Source: Beijerinckia mobilis | GTDB lineage: Bacteria; Pseudomonadota; Alphaproteobacteria; Rhizobiales; Beijerinckiaceae | Assembly: GCF_000745425.1 (NCBI RefSeq) | Contig: NZ_JQJH01000003.1 | Span: forward strand, 124,001 to 188,000 | Length of the DNA stretch: 64,000 nt | Reading direction: 5' to 3' | In this document: positions 30,842-40,640 of the stretch, in pieces | Layout of the letters: each line of letters begins with the position of its first letter | Position numbering within the stretch: the first letter of the stretch is position 1 | Translations under genes and position numbers: made by a program | Notes under the pieces: model-generated | Told to the model about the DNA's origin: nothing | Seen by the model: only the letters and a program-made list of their open reading frames with translations | Databases searched by the model: none

Positions 30842-31021
30842 GTCACTTGCAATGCATCCAAAGTAGGAAATGGGGTGAACGCGTTTCATTGGCCCAAGGG
30901 CGGATAATCGAGATGATCCGTCAGTATAATTTAAATAGATTTATGGTAAATTGAGAAGTTAAAGCGATTTCAGGTCATTCCTGAAAGGATTCTAGCAAAG
31001 GTAAGGGGGTACCAAGCCGGG

Positions 31022-31045
31022 TCTTGTTGGATTTTTGCAACAAGA
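31022..31045. repeat. Inverted repeat, 8-bp perfect arms
   Basis: TCTTGTTG (31022-31029) and CAACAAGA (31038-31045) enclose the loop GATTTTTG. It lies in the empty stretch upstream of the polysaccharide locus. A role as a terminator or regulatory hairpin is possible, but no T-run follows. Confidence 0.4.
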
Positions 31046-31419
31046 GGTTTGTATCATTCACTCCGCGAAATGGCAGATAAGCCCGAAGAGGTTCCATAAT
31101 TATTTGAAATATAGCAAGTTTTAAAGGCAACCCGCCGACGTGACGCGGATCGCTCTCCTTGACCGATTGTTGTGGGCATGAGAAGAAGTCAGCAGTGGAC
31201 TGATTAGGAGTCATTGCAAGATGGCTGCTTTATTTTACGCGATATCCTAGGTGTCCCGCGATCTGCCGGGAGGGGGGCGAATTGAATTGACCTTTTCTGG
31301 GTCGCTGAGGAGATTTGAACGAGTTTATCGTTATAATTTGTCGGATTGTGTTTCTGTTTCGAAATTTGTCGTGGGTTGAGTGCGTTTATGAAGATGGGTT
31401 GCTGCGCAATGGCGAGTAC

Positions 31420-32775
31420 ATGTTGAAAATGATGTCAAGAAATCGTTTTTTCTTGGCTTTTTTTCTGTGTTGTCTGGGCTGGGTAGATGTTCATGCTCAG
31501 AACGTAGTCGTGCGACCGGAGCCTGCCGCAGCGCCGGATGGATGGGTTCGTTCGCTTGAGCGCGACTTCCGGACGTTTCTTTATTACATGAAGCCCCTCG
31601 ATTATGTGCCGATCAGCTTGGCTATCGAGCAGAATGTTTTTTATGATGATAACGTACAACTTGCCCCGGCAGGGCAGCCCTTAACACCTGGGACTTCGCG
31701 TGGGGATTTCCTGTCCTCGACCAATCTCAATGGCTCGATGAAGTTTCCCGTAGGATCGCAGACCTTTTTTGTGAGCGGCGGCTATAATATGCAGCGTTAC
31801 GCTTACAATAAAATTTTCAATTCCAATAATTATCATGTGGATGGTGGCATGAACTGGAGCCTTGGAAACAGGTGCTTCGGTGATATTGTCGGAGCAACCG
31901 CAACTTACCAGTCACCGTTTATCCAGCAAAATGTTATCAATCAGATCAATCTGATCACCCAGACTTCCGGTACCGCATCAGCGCGTTGCCATATCGGAGG
32001 CCAAATCTATGGCTTTGCGAATGGGGGGTGGCGGCAATATACAAACACCGCTGCAGAGCTTCAAACCAACAACCGGGACCAGACGTTTGAAACTGTTGGG
32101 CTGGAGTACAATCATTCGCCATTGGACCGTTTTGGGGTAAGTGCGACTTTCGTGCGCCGCCAATTCACAACACGGCCCGCGACAGACAATGGGCAATTGG
32201 CCGAAGGGATCGATCAGCAGAATTATCTCTTTAATTACGAGCGTGTGATTTCGCCTAAAATAATGGTGTCGGGTACAGCTGGTGTTGCAGCCGTCCAGGG
32301 GCGGTTTCCGACTTACACGGTGCGCGATGATTTTCCGATTTACTCGGTTGATTTCAGGTGGCTCTTAACACCGAGGTTCTCGATAAATTTCGGCAGCGCC
32401 AGAATGATCACTGCTCCGCAGGGTATGGTTTCCAATGCTCAGGAAGAGGAGCGGCAAAACCTTAATATGGGCTATCGGATTTCGCCGCGTCTGTCGCTTG
32501 AGGCCTATGTAAGTAGGATGAAATTCAATAATAGTGTGTTAGGAACGGCTTCGGGATCGAATGTTGCATTTCAGCAGCAACGGGTTTGGATGGGCGGGTT
32601 TCTCCTAACCTATTATGTAAGTCCTTATCTGCAGCTTCTTGCATCTTATACTTATACTGATCGTCTCGACACAGTTCAGGGTTACGACGCGAAGTCTAAC
32701 CGGTTTATGTTTGGTCTTTCTTATCATGGGCGTGATTTCTACATAAACCACGGCAAAGCAACTGTAATCGACTAG
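31420..32775 (+). CDS. Outer-membrane beta-barrel protein of the exopolysaccharide locus
   Basis: The product has 451 residues from ATG 31420 (ATG 31429 and 31432 are alternatives). A signal peptide with hydrophobic FFLAFFLCCLGWV is cut after VHA. The mature protein is rich in alternating polar and aromatic strands, with IEQNVFYDDNVQLAP after a short periplasmic lead, which resembles the putative beta-barrel porin 2 (BBP2) group found in polysaccharide clusters. It is followed 71 bases later by the export-protein gene. It probably forms, or assists, the outer-membrane exit for the polysaccharide. The family call is from pattern only. Confidence 0.75.
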   Translation: MLKMMSRNRFFLAFFLCCLGWVDVHAQNVVVRPEPAAAPDGWVRSLERDFRTFLYYMKPLDYVPISLAIEQNVFYDDNVQLAPAGQPLTPGTSRGDFLSSTNLNGSMKFPVGSQTFFVSGGYNMQRYAYNKIFNSNNYHVDGGMNWSLGNRCFGDIVGATATYQSPFIQQNVINQINLITQTSGTASARCHIGGQIYGFANGGWRQYTNTAAELQTNNRDQTFETVGLEYNHSPLDRFGVSATFVRRQFTTRPATDNGQLAEGIDQQNYLFNYERVISPKIMVSGTAGVAAVQGRFPTYTVRDDFPIYSVDFRWLLTPRFSINFGSARMITAPQGMVSNAQEEERQNLNMGYRISPRLSLEAYVSRMKFNNSVLGTASGSNVAFQQQRVWMGGFLLTYYVSPYLQLLASYTYTDRLDTVQGYDAKSNRFMFGLSYHGRDFYINHGKATVID

Positions 32776-32846
32776 GATGAGCGAAACGCCAACCATCGGT
32801 GATTTGGCAGGGTTGATTGGCGATGGGAAGATAGAGGGATATTGAG

Positions 32847-33740
32847 ATGCGGGAGAAAGCATCGGATGGTGCAATGAGCTTTAACGTTTTTCGTTGGACA
32901 GGCCCTCGCGTCGATCGTGTGCAGGGTTCTCGAAAAGCCGGATCGTTGGCCTTTGTCGTAGGGGCTGCAGCTATTGCCGGGGCGGCGGTCTGCGCGGCGA
33001 CTATCTTGGAAAGCAGCTCCGTTCTCGCGGCGGCACATCGGCTTATGCCATCGGATGTTGTTCAGATCCGTGTTATAGGGCAACCGGATCTCGATACTCA
33101 GGCTCGTGTCGATACGGATGGGACCATTGGATTTCCCTATGCCGGGCGTGTCATGGCGAAAGGACTGAGCGAGGCAGAGCTTGGCAAACGTATCTCCCAA
33201 ATCCTGGATAGAGCAGATGTCATTAAGAAGCCCCAAGTTGTCGTCTCACTGACCACATTTGGCGGGCAGGTTTCGGTGCAGGGTGCTGTAGGCGCGCCGG
33301 GTCAATTTGTGCTTGATAGGCCGCTTAATTTGGCGCAAGCCTTAGCGAGAGCCGGGGGTGTTCGTGATACTGCTGGCAGTGTTGTCAAGATTCAACGTGA
33401 GACACCTCATGGTCTTTCGGTGACAAGTTATTCGGTAGATGAAGTCATGTCAGGCCGGCATGTTCCTTTTATTCAGAATAACGACAATATCGTTGTGGAG
33501 GTTGCTCCAGTTTTCTTCCTTTATGGGTTTGTCACCCGGGCGGGGCAATATCCACTCAAACCGGGTATGAGTGTCCAGCAGGCCTTGGCGCTTGGGGGTG
33601 GTATCAGCGATTTGGGTTCAGATTGGCGCTTGGAAATCAAGCGGCGACTTGATGACGGAAGCGTTGTTGAAGCACCTGTCACGTTGGACGATCCAGTGCA
33701 GCCGAATGATACAATTGTCGTGAACGAGCGCTGGTTCTAG
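32847..33740 (+). CDS. Polysaccharide export protein (Wza/GumB/ExoF-like)
   Basis: This 297-residue periplasmic or outer-membrane export protein has a hydrophobic N-terminal segment (about residues 33-56) ending near SVLAA. The polysaccharide-export domain follows (about 63-145; LMPSDVVQIRVIGQPDLD and VDTDGTIGFPYAGRV), and then two SLBB-like beta-grasp units (about 146-200 and 228-290; VQGAVGAPGQF, YGFVTRAGQYPL). There is no lipobox cysteine, so it is of the non-lipoprotein ExoF-like kind. ATG 32847 is preceded by AGAGGG at a good distance. With the beta-barrel protein and the downstream autokinase it would form the secretion channel. Confidence 0.9.
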   Translation: MREKASDGAMSFNVFRWTGPRVDRVQGSRKAGSLAFVVGAAAIAGAAVCAATILESSSVLAAAHRLMPSDVVQIRVIGQPDLDTQARVDTDGTIGFPYAGRVMAKGLSEAELGKRISQILDRADVIKKPQVVVSLTTFGGQVSVQGAVGAPGQFVLDRPLNLAQALARAGGVRDTAGSVVKIQRETPHGLSVTSYSVDEVMSGRHVPFIQNNDNIVVEVAPVFFLYGFVTRAGQYPLKPGMSVQQALALGGGISDLGSDWRLEIKRRLDDGSVVEAPVTLDDPVQPNDTIVVNERWF

Positions 33741-34954
33741 GACAGAAGTCCTTATTTCGAACTTATCCTTGTATCGATTCCCCCAAGGTAGGGTCGGAAG
33801 GGTAAAAAGACGAATAGGCAGCATGCTATTAATTTGACCAAATTGCGATGGGTCTGATTCATTGCGATTTGGTTTAGGCGGTTGTCTAGGCGTATGGATT
33901 GCGGGTGAAATGAAGCAGTCCCTGCTCTTAGGGACCAACGCTATGCAAATTTTCCGCATCCTGGCTGCGGACTTCAAACTGCTCATACATTGAAATTGCA
34001 TCTGCGTAACCGAAATAATGAAATGAACTTTTTTGCTCGCACTCTAATTCATATGTGAATCACTATTTCGATTTGTTCAGGATTATCGAACGCAGGCGTC
34101 GCTACGTCTTCAAACAAAAATGAACCTGTTTCTAAATGACGCATCTGTTATTTTGTTGAAAGTTCTCCATATCAGAACTGAAACTCAGTTCTTCCATTTT
34201 TATAACCGTGATATTTCCTCGATTTTGACCATCTGAAACGGCTCAGCGATCACGTTTCGCTTCTCGAGGGTCGATTCGTGTTTGACGGAGAAATCCCCAT
34301 CAGCCGGTGAGTTGGGTGCATCGCTTTTTCCGCTACTCCTAGAAAACCAAAATTTTCTCAGATATCTTCAAAAAGCCGTTGAATAAAATTAGTGCTTATC
34401 GAATTGTCTGATTCAACCTGATTTTTGAATGTGGCGGGTGAGTAGCGCTCAAGCTTAACATCAATGTTACTGGTACATCTGTGAAACTCCTATCCTTATG
34501 CCATAAACTATGAAACTTTTTGTGCTTTACGGCAATTTCAAGGAGGAAGGAGTTTTATTCGTTTAATCCCGCCACGTGATCTGCGAGGATTAAACTGAAC
34601 AGACCCTGAGAAATTTGGGTAATGACCTTCAATAAATCAATTTCTACAAATAATTTCAATCTAGTCGACATTGCGTAATGGTACAGAATGATCTATATTA
34701 ATAAATAGGAAGCTGTGCCGTTCTCTTGCTGTGTGCATATACCCGCAAAATGTGCTCAGTGAAGTCTCGCTGCTTAATAAGAGCAAATTTCGATTTCAAT
34801 TAAAGCTTTTGGTTATTGCGGATTGGGCAGCTTGCAGGTTGGTTGTCAGCAATGATGGACTAACGTAAAGGCGGGTCAATGTGTTGGGGCGTATGACATG
34901 TGCGTTCGTGCGGCATGGGTGGGCTTGGCTTTCTTTTTTGCGTGGTGATTTGTT
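33741..34954. other. 1.2-kb AT-rich non-coding stretch inside the polysaccharide locus
   Basis: No supportable gene is present on either strand, and composition is clearly AT-rich. Only weak features are visible: a GTCCCT/AGGGAC hairpin (33918-33935) and a CCGCA/TGCGG hairpin shortly after. It may hold the promoter region of the glycosyltransferase-kinase operon or the remains of a lost gene; a priming glycosyltransferase would be expected somewhere in such a locus. Confidence 0.5.
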
Positions 34955-36127
34955 ATGCGTGTGGCCGTTGTACATGACTGGCTTTACGTTCTCGGAGGTG
35001 CCGAGCGTGTTTTGAAGGGGATATTGCGGTGCTATCCCGGAGCGGACGTTTTTTGTCTGTTTGATTTGCTCCCGGCGTCTGATCGGCGAAAAATCGGTTA
35101 TGAAACGAGCCGTGCCTCATTTTTGCAAAAGATGCCAGGTATCCGCCATCATCAGCTTTATCTGCCTTTGATGCCGCTCGCGATCGAACAGACAGATTTA
35201 CGAGATTACGACCTCATTATATCGAGCAGTTACGCGGTTGCCAAAGGAATTATTACTGGTCCAGATCAGCTGCATGTAAGTTACGTGCATTCACCCATGC
35301 GATATGCCTGGGATTTGCAGCAAACTTATTTGGAGGAGGCGCGCCTCGATAAAGGAATTCGGACGCTCTTTGTTCGCTTATTGTTACACTGGATGCGTAT
35401 TTGGGACACGCGTACGGCGAATGGAGTGGACGCCTATATTGCCAATTCTCGATTCGTCGCGCGACGTATTCATAAATTGTATGGGCGTGATTCAGAGGTT
35501 ATTTACCCTCCTGTTACTGTGCCGACTATTGTTCCGACGACAAAGAAAGAGAAATATTTCCTGACTGCTTCTCGTCTTGTACCTTACAAGAACACAAGAA
35601 TTATCGTCGAGGCTTTTCGTGCTCTCCCGGATGAGAAGTTACTGGTTGTCGGCAACGGTCCTGAGCTCGCTTCTTTAAAAGAAAGGGCGGGGCCGAATGT
35701 TCAGTTTCTTGGTTTTGTTGAAGATTCAGAGTTGCAGACGCTTATGAGAGGCGCGCGCGCTTTTATATTCGCGGCACATGAAGATTTTGGAATCGTGGTT
35801 GTGGAGGCGCAAGGTCAAGGAACACCGGTTATTGCTCTCGGCAAAGGGGGAGCGCGTGAGACTGTGGTTGCGGGAGGTGCCGCGCCGACAGGACTATTTT
35901 TCGATGAGCCTAATTCTTCAGAGGTAGCTCATGCCGTCAGTCGTTTCATTCGATCGGAGGCAGCTTTTCTACCTGTTAATTGTCACAGAAATGCACTTCG
36001 CTTTAGCGAAGAGCGGTTCGATCATACCTTTAAGAAATATGTCGATGAATGTTGGGAGAGGTTTCAGGCCTCTCTTGTTAGTCCAGTGCCTAATATTGTT
36101 CCGCCAATGGTCATTGCTTATAAGTAA
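34955..36127 (+). CDS. Glycosyltransferase family 4
   Basis: This is a GT-B retaining glycosyltransferase of 390 residues, cytoplasmic or membrane-peripheral, that adds one sugar to the lipid-linked repeat unit. The N-terminal half begins MRVAVVHDWLYVLGGAERVL, with the glycine-rich acceptor loop. The C-terminal donor domain has TASRLVPYKNTRIIVEAF (about 207-224) and the E-x7-E pattern around HEDFGIVVVEAQGQGTPVIA (about 275-294). Sugar specificity cannot be read. It starts the second block of the polysaccharide locus after a long non-coding stretch; the ribosome site is weak. Confidence 0.88.
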   Translation: MRVAVVHDWLYVLGGAERVLKGILRCYPGADVFCLFDLLPASDRRKIGYETSRASFLQKMPGIRHHQLYLPLMPLAIEQTDLRDYDLIISSSYAVAKGIITGPDQLHVSYVHSPMRYAWDLQQTYLEEARLDKGIRTLFVRLLLHWMRIWDTRTANGVDAYIANSRFVARRIHKLYGRDSEVIYPPVTVPTIVPTTKKEKYFLTASRLVPYKNTRIIVEAFRALPDEKLLVVGNGPELASLKERAGPNVQFLGFVEDSELQTLMRGARAFIFAAHEDFGIVVVEAQGQGTPVIALGKGGARETVVAGGAAPTGLFFDEPNSSEVAHAVSRFIRSEAAFLPVNCHRNALRFSEERFDHTFKKYVDECWERFQASLVSPVPNIVPPMVIAYK

Positions 36128-36202
36128 GCGAAATGACGTCTCACAGGACTGGCAGGCTGGTCGCTGTCATTCATCGATATATCGACGGGTGGAAACAGAG
36201 TG

Positions 36203-38491
36203 ATGAACATCGTGCCAAATGATATCCGTGAAAATCAACCAAGTAGATTGCTCATGTCGGCAATTCCTCAGCCTGAGGAACGCGGTCCGAGCTTACTTGA
36301 TGTCATTTTTCGGCGGAAATGGCAAATCCTGATCTTTGCGTGTGTGGCTACGCTTTTGATGGCCCTTTACGTTTATCACGTTCCTCCGCGTTATTCATCC
36401 TCAGCTTCTATCTTATTCGATCCACGACAGGTGCGTCTGATTGGTAATGAACAGATTATTACCGGCCAGGCGTTGGATGAAATGCAAATCCACAGCACTG
36501 TTGAGGTGTTCAGTTCAAGAAAACTTGCTGAAGCAGTGGTCAAAAAGCTGGATCTAAACAAGCGTCCTGAATTCTGCGAGCAATCACCGTCGTTGTTTCA
36601 AACAATCAGTCATTGGATTAGCGGGTACTTCGGCCATGTGGCGGCTCCTGAACCATCTGGTCCATGTGAAGTGAGTATCGCGAAAGCGGCGAGGCAATTA
36701 ATAGAATCGGTCTCAGCGCGGGATGAAGGTAAATCTTATGTTATTCGGCTTCAAGTGGAGTCCAATGATCCTCAACTCGCTGCTGATATAGCCAATGCTT
36801 ATGCGCGCGTTTTCATTGAAGATCGCTTTGAACAGCATCGCGAGCTGACTGAAAAGGCACGTGAATGGTTGATTAGTTATATTGATCGTCTTGGCCGGCA
36901 GACAGCGCAAGCAGATGCAGCTGTTGCGGAATATCGTGGCAGACACCATCTCACGCCTTTGCGTGGTGAAACGCTCGTCTCGCAAAATCTCTCTGATGTC
37001 AATACACAGTTAACAACTCTCGATAATGAGATTGCGCAGAAGCAAAGCTCTCTCAATCAATTGATGAATGTCATCAAAACGAATGGGGAAATGTCGGCGA
37101 TTGCACCGTTCGTCAATTCGTCCACTATCAATGCGCCGTTGCTAAGAAGTTTGTTGGAGAAAGAGTCCATATTGGCCAGTAAAGATGCTGAATTACGGAC
37201 CCAATATGGCTCAGCACATCCGAAGGTAGTTGCCACAGCAGCTTTGCTGTCGCAGATGCATCGTCAGATCATGACAGAGTTTTCGAAGAGCGTGGACGGT
37301 TTGAAACAGGAAATAACGGCTCTCGACGCGCGTAGGGCGTTGTTGTCGACGCAGTTAACAAACTTGCAATCACGTGTCGGACAGCAAGGTGATGAAGATG
37401 TTCACCTGCAGGAATTGTTGCGTGCAGCTGAGACAAGTCGTCATGTCTATCAAAATGCACTGACGCGATTGAAGGAGATTGAGATGGAACAGGGGGTCTG
37501 GCGCCCCGATTCCCAACTTGTAACGGAAGCTGTTCCCGCTCCCTTTCCTTTTTATCCGCGCAAATCCTTAATGATTGCTGGAGCGTTTCTTGCCTCGCTT
37601 TGTGTCGGTTCTGGAGTGGCATTTGGATTGAGTTTGCAGCAGCGATCATTCCGGCACGCGAAGCATATCGAAACTGAAACGGGATTGCCGATGCTCGGTG
37701 TCTTCGCTCTGCCGCCAGCGCATATACGCCCCCAGGACGTCACTATCGATGCCCCCCTCTCTTTGGAGGCGGAATGTCTTCAAAAAATTCTCGTCAATAT
37801 TTTGCGGTCGAGATCCGAGGGTGCGGGAGGTGGAAAGATCGTTATGGTGACGTCCGCTCTGCCCGGTGAAGGGAAGACATCCTTTAGTGTCGCTCTGGGT
37901 CGGGCTGCGGCGCAGGCTGGTTTGTCAACTGTATTGGTTGATTGCGATCTTCGTCGTCCAACGGTGCTTCAGAAATTACGTGGATATCTTGGCGGCCCGA
38001 CAGCCTTTTTGCCTGTGACCAGAGAAATGGGTGATAGTGAGACTGATTATCAACATGCTCTTGTGACTGACCGAGATTCGACACTCAAAATTATTCCACT
38101 GGCGCGTAATGACACCGCAAGCCCGCATGTGATCATTGGTGCCCCCGCACTGAAACAGATGCTCCAAGGGCTTCGGCGTTCTTTTGATCTCGTCCTAATC
38201 GACACACCGCCTCTGCTCGTGGCATCGGACGGATTGCCACTGTCATATCTAGTTGACGAACTGGTTTTTTTGATCGATTGGCAGACAACACCGCGGGATG
38301 CTGTAGGCGAAGCGATAGAGATTTTGCGGCGTCATGAAGCTCCGATAGCTGGCATCGTTCTAGGCAAGGTTGATCTGGAAAAATATACAAAGGTTGCTGG
38401 GACGAGCTCTTACGCGCGCAGTTATTATCATTATGGTCATTCAAATCAGCAGACTGAAACAAAAACGCGAAGCTCGGAATGGTTAAACTAA
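36203..38491 (+). CDS. Wzc-like polysaccharide co-polymerase / BY-kinase
   Basis: This 762-residue inner-membrane protein controls chain length and export of the polysaccharide through its own tyrosine phosphorylation. It has an N-terminal Wzz domain with the first membrane helix (about 31-52), a large periplasmic coiled-coil part (about 170-430), a proline-containing second helix (PFPFYPRKSLMIAGAFLASL, about 448-467) and a cytoplasmic BY-kinase. The kinase shows Walker A PGEGKTS (K558), A' VLVDCDLRRP and B LVLIDTPPLL. The C-terminus carries a tyrosine cluster (YARSYYHYG). ATG 36203 is preferred over the overlapping GTG 36200. The fused form is typical of group 1 capsule and EPS systems. Confidence 0.93.
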   Translation: MNIVPNDIRENQPSRLLMSAIPQPEERGPSLLDVIFRRKWQILIFACVATLLMALYVYHVPPRYSSSASILFDPRQVRLIGNEQIITGQALDEMQIHSTVEVFSSRKLAEAVVKKLDLNKRPEFCEQSPSLFQTISHWISGYFGHVAAPEPSGPCEVSIAKAARQLIESVSARDEGKSYVIRLQVESNDPQLAADIANAYARVFIEDRFEQHRELTEKAREWLISYIDRLGRQTAQADAAVAEYRGRHHLTPLRGETLVSQNLSDVNTQLTTLDNEIAQKQSSLNQLMNVIKTNGEMSAIAPFVNSSTINAPLLRSLLEKESILASKDAELRTQYGSAHPKVVATAALLSQMHRQIMTEFSKSVDGLKQEITALDARRALLSTQLTNLQSRVGQQGDEDVHLQELLRAAETSRHVYQNALTRLKEIEMEQGVWRPDSQLVTEAVPAPFPFYPRKSLMIAGAFLASLCVGSGVAFGLSLQQRSFRHAKHIETETGLPMLGVFALPPAHIRPQDVTIDAPLSLEAECLQKILVNILRSRSEGAGGGKIVMVTSALPGEGKTSFSVALGRAAAQAGLSTVLVDCDLRRPTVLQKLRGYLGGPTAFLPVTREMGDSETDYQHALVTDRDSTLKIIPLARNDTASPHVIIGAPALKQMLQGLRRSFDLVLIDTPPLLVASDGLPLSYLVDELVFLIDWQTTPRDAVGEAIEILRRHEAPIAGIVLGKVDLEKYTKVAGTSSYARSYYHYGHSNQQTETKTRSSEWLN

Positions 38492-38500
38492 GAGGAAATA

Positions 38501-39583
38501 ATGTCAGTGATCATTCCGGATGATGCGAGCTCTACGCCAAATCAGATAACTATTGGCGTTCAAATCAGCACTTTTCAGCGTCCGTCCGGCTTGCAACGCT
38601 GTCTAGAAGGGCTAGCGGAACAAAGCTTGCGGCCCGACGATGTTATGGTCATTTGTCGGGAAGATGATGCTGCGACGCATGCGTGGTTTGTCGATGTTTG
38701 GCCTCAACTTGATATTGCTCGCCAAGATAATGCCTTGCCTATTCGTATCATCAACGTTGCCACCCCTGGATTGGTTAATTCGCGTAATGCGGGTTTGAAT
38801 GCCTGTCGTACAGACATTCTGGCGATTATTGACGATGACGTCGTGCCGCCCCGTGAATGGCTTGCTCATATACACAAACATTTCAAAGATGATCCGACCC
38901 TTGGTGCCCTGGGTGGGCGCGATCATGTCCACAATGGTGAGCGTTTCGATGAGCGGCAGAAAGGTCCCGTTGGACTTCTTCAATGGTTCGGTCGTGCCAT
39001 CGGCAACCACCATCTCGGTTTTGGTCCCGCGCGGCCCGTGCATTTCTTAAAGGGCGCGAACATGATCTACCGGGCGAAGGCTATAGACGGTTTGCGCTTC
39101 GATACCAGGCTTCGTGGTCGTTTTGTGCAGCCGCATGACGACTTATCCTTTTCTCTCAAGGTGACGAAGCGAGGGTGGAAATTAGTCTACGACCCAGACG
39201 TGATGGTTTTTCATTATGCTGGACGTCCAGATCAACGCGCCTATAGTTCGATTGCACGACAAGTTAAGCTTGATGAGGTACGAGACTCATCTTTCAACAT
39301 GGTTATCGCTCTTTGGGAAGTTTTGCCGATTTGGAGGCGTGTTGCTTTTATCATCTGGTCGTTCTTGATCGGCACGGGTGTCGAACCTGGGTTGGTTCAA
39401 GCCGTGCGGTATACTCCTCAACTTGGTCTTGTCTCCTGGAGGCGGCTTCTGGCTGCCCAACAAGGCAAGTTTCAGGCATTAGTTTATTTGTTCAGAGCGA
39501 TAGACACGTCGGAGCAGACGCATCTTCCGCAATCTGATCGTTGCTTGGGGCCAGTCAGAGATCGCAAGACCGGCACGCTTTGA
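38501..39583 (+). CDS. Glycosyltransferase family 2
   Basis: This GT-A inverting transferase has 360 residues. The N-terminal nucleotide-sugar domain has IGVQISTFQRPSGLQRCLEGL (about 19-39) and the metal-binding acidic motif IIDDDVVPP (about 107-115). Further down, FVQPHDDLSFSLKVTKRG (about 207-224) looks like the ED-type acceptor motif. One hydrophobic stretch near residue 275 (VAFIIWSFLIGTGV) may hold it to the membrane. It starts 9 bases after the autokinase stop, with AGGAAA upstream, so it is co-transcribed. The sugar is unknown. Confidence 0.88.
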   Translation: MSVIIPDDASSTPNQITIGVQISTFQRPSGLQRCLEGLAEQSLRPDDVMVICREDDAATHAWFVDVWPQLDIARQDNALPIRIINVATPGLVNSRNAGLNACRTDILAIIDDDVVPPREWLAHIHKHFKDDPTLGALGGRDHVHNGERFDERQKGPVGLLQWFGRAIGNHHLGFGPARPVHFLKGANMIYRAKAIDGLRFDTRLRGRFVQPHDDLSFSLKVTKRGWKLVYDPDVMVFHYAGRPDQRAYSSIARQVKLDEVRDSSFNMVIALWEVLPIWRRVAFIIWSFLIGTGVEPGLVQAVRYTPQLGLVSWRRLLAAQQGKFQALVYLFRAIDTSEQTHLPQSDRCLGPVRDRKTGTL

Positions 39584-39593
39584 TGAGGGCAGG

Positions 39594-40640
39594 ATGGTTC
39601 TGCGGATTACGATTTTTCACACTTCCTTGCCGTCGCCGACGCGCAAAGTTGGCGGTGTAGAGGCATCGGTTCATCGTCTTGCAAATTTATTGGCTGTTGA
39701 TCCATCGTTAGATGTGACTGTATTGACCTGTGATAACAAGCCGGTTGATGCGCTCTACCGTTGTGAACATATCTATCCGCTGGCGATGCGAAGCCAGTTG
39801 TTTCGCTTGTTTGTGCTTCCATTCCTACTGAATTTTCATAATTTTAGTACAACTGATGTCGTCCATCTTCACGGCGATGACTGGTTCTGGGTGTGGCGTA
39901 GGGTGCCGACTATCAGGACGATGCATGGTTCAGCGAAGCGAGAGGCACAAACGGCAAAATCGCTCAAGCGCAAGTTGATTCAATATTTGGTATATCCGCT
40001 TGAGCAATTATCGGTTCGACTTGCGACTTGCTCCGTCGCCGTGGGCAAGGATACTCAGGCGATTTACGGCTGCGATGAATTGATCGGAAATGGAGTGAGT
40101 CTTGCTCGATTTTCGCCGCGTTCCAAAACCTCGTTTCCGTTGCTTGTCTTTATCGGAACTTGGAGTGGGCGCAAACGGGGCAGTTTTATCTTCGAGACGT
40201 TTTGTAAGGAAATATTGCCACGTTTTCCAGAAGCTCAATTATGTATGGTGAGCGATTACACGCCGCCGCATGAGAATGTTATCGGTCATAAACATCTTCC
40301 AGAAGCTGATCTTGGAGTTCTTCTGTCTGAAGCGTGGGTATTTGCTTATCCCAGTCAATATGAAGGCTTTGGTATTCCCTATGTTGAAGCCCTCGCCAGT
40401 GGCACAGCGATCGTGACGACGGATAATCCCGGTGCAAGAGAAGTGTTGGAGGAGGGACGTTACGGTATCATTTGTTCGGATGCGGAGTTCGGTAGCAAAT
40501 TGGTCGATCTTCTGACGGATGCGTCGAAGCGTGATGAGTTTGCGAGGGGCGGATTGGCGCGCGCGGCAGAATTCAGTGACAAGACGGTCGCGGCTCGCTA
40601 TGCGTCTCTTTATCGAGAGGTCGCAGACCATGTTGAATAA
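39594..40640 (+). CDS. Glycosyltransferase family 4
   Basis: This is a GT-B transferase of 348 residues. The N-terminus has the glycine acceptor loop KVGGVEASVHRL (about 19-30). The C-terminal domain has FIGTWSGRKRGSF (about 187-199) and the donor site YPSQYEGFGIPYVEALASGTAIV (about 257-279, quoted in part), with the E-x7-E acidic pair. It overlaps the next gene by 11 bases and follows the GT2 gene by 10, so it is part of one operon. Confidence 0.87.
   Translation: MVLRITIFHTSLPSPTRKVGGVEASVHRLANLLAVDPSLDVTVLTCDNKPVDALYRCEHIYPLAMRSQLFRLFVLPFLLNFHNFSTTDVVHLHGDDWFWVWRRVPTIRTMHGSAKREAQTAKSLKRKLIQYLVYPLEQLSVRLATCSVAVGKDTQAIYGCDELIGNGVSLARFSPRSKTSFPLLVFIGTWSGRKRGSFIFETFCKEILPRFPEAQLCMVSDYTPPHENVIGHKHLPEADLGVLLSEAWVFAYPSQYEGFGIPYVEALASGTAIVTTDNPGAREVLEEGRYGIICSDAEFGSKLVDLLTDASKRDEFARGGLARAAEFSDKTVAARYASLYREVADHVE

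Larger units (their letters stand above)
30603..31419. other. Long intergenic region between thrS and the exopolysaccharide locus
   Basis: About 800 bases without a recognised gene, becoming AT-rich towards the right, hold two clear hairpins (30810-30841 and 31022-31045). The frame of the next gene is open from TTG 31315, but the product would start without a signal peptide there. This is where base composition shifts from the housekeeping segment to the polysaccharide locus. Confidence 0.5.

Noticed and set aside
40519-40629. Longer N-terminus for the third glycosyltransferase gene
   Set aside because: The added residues are not protein-like for GT4, overlap the preceding gene, and a good ribosome site precedes ATG 40630.
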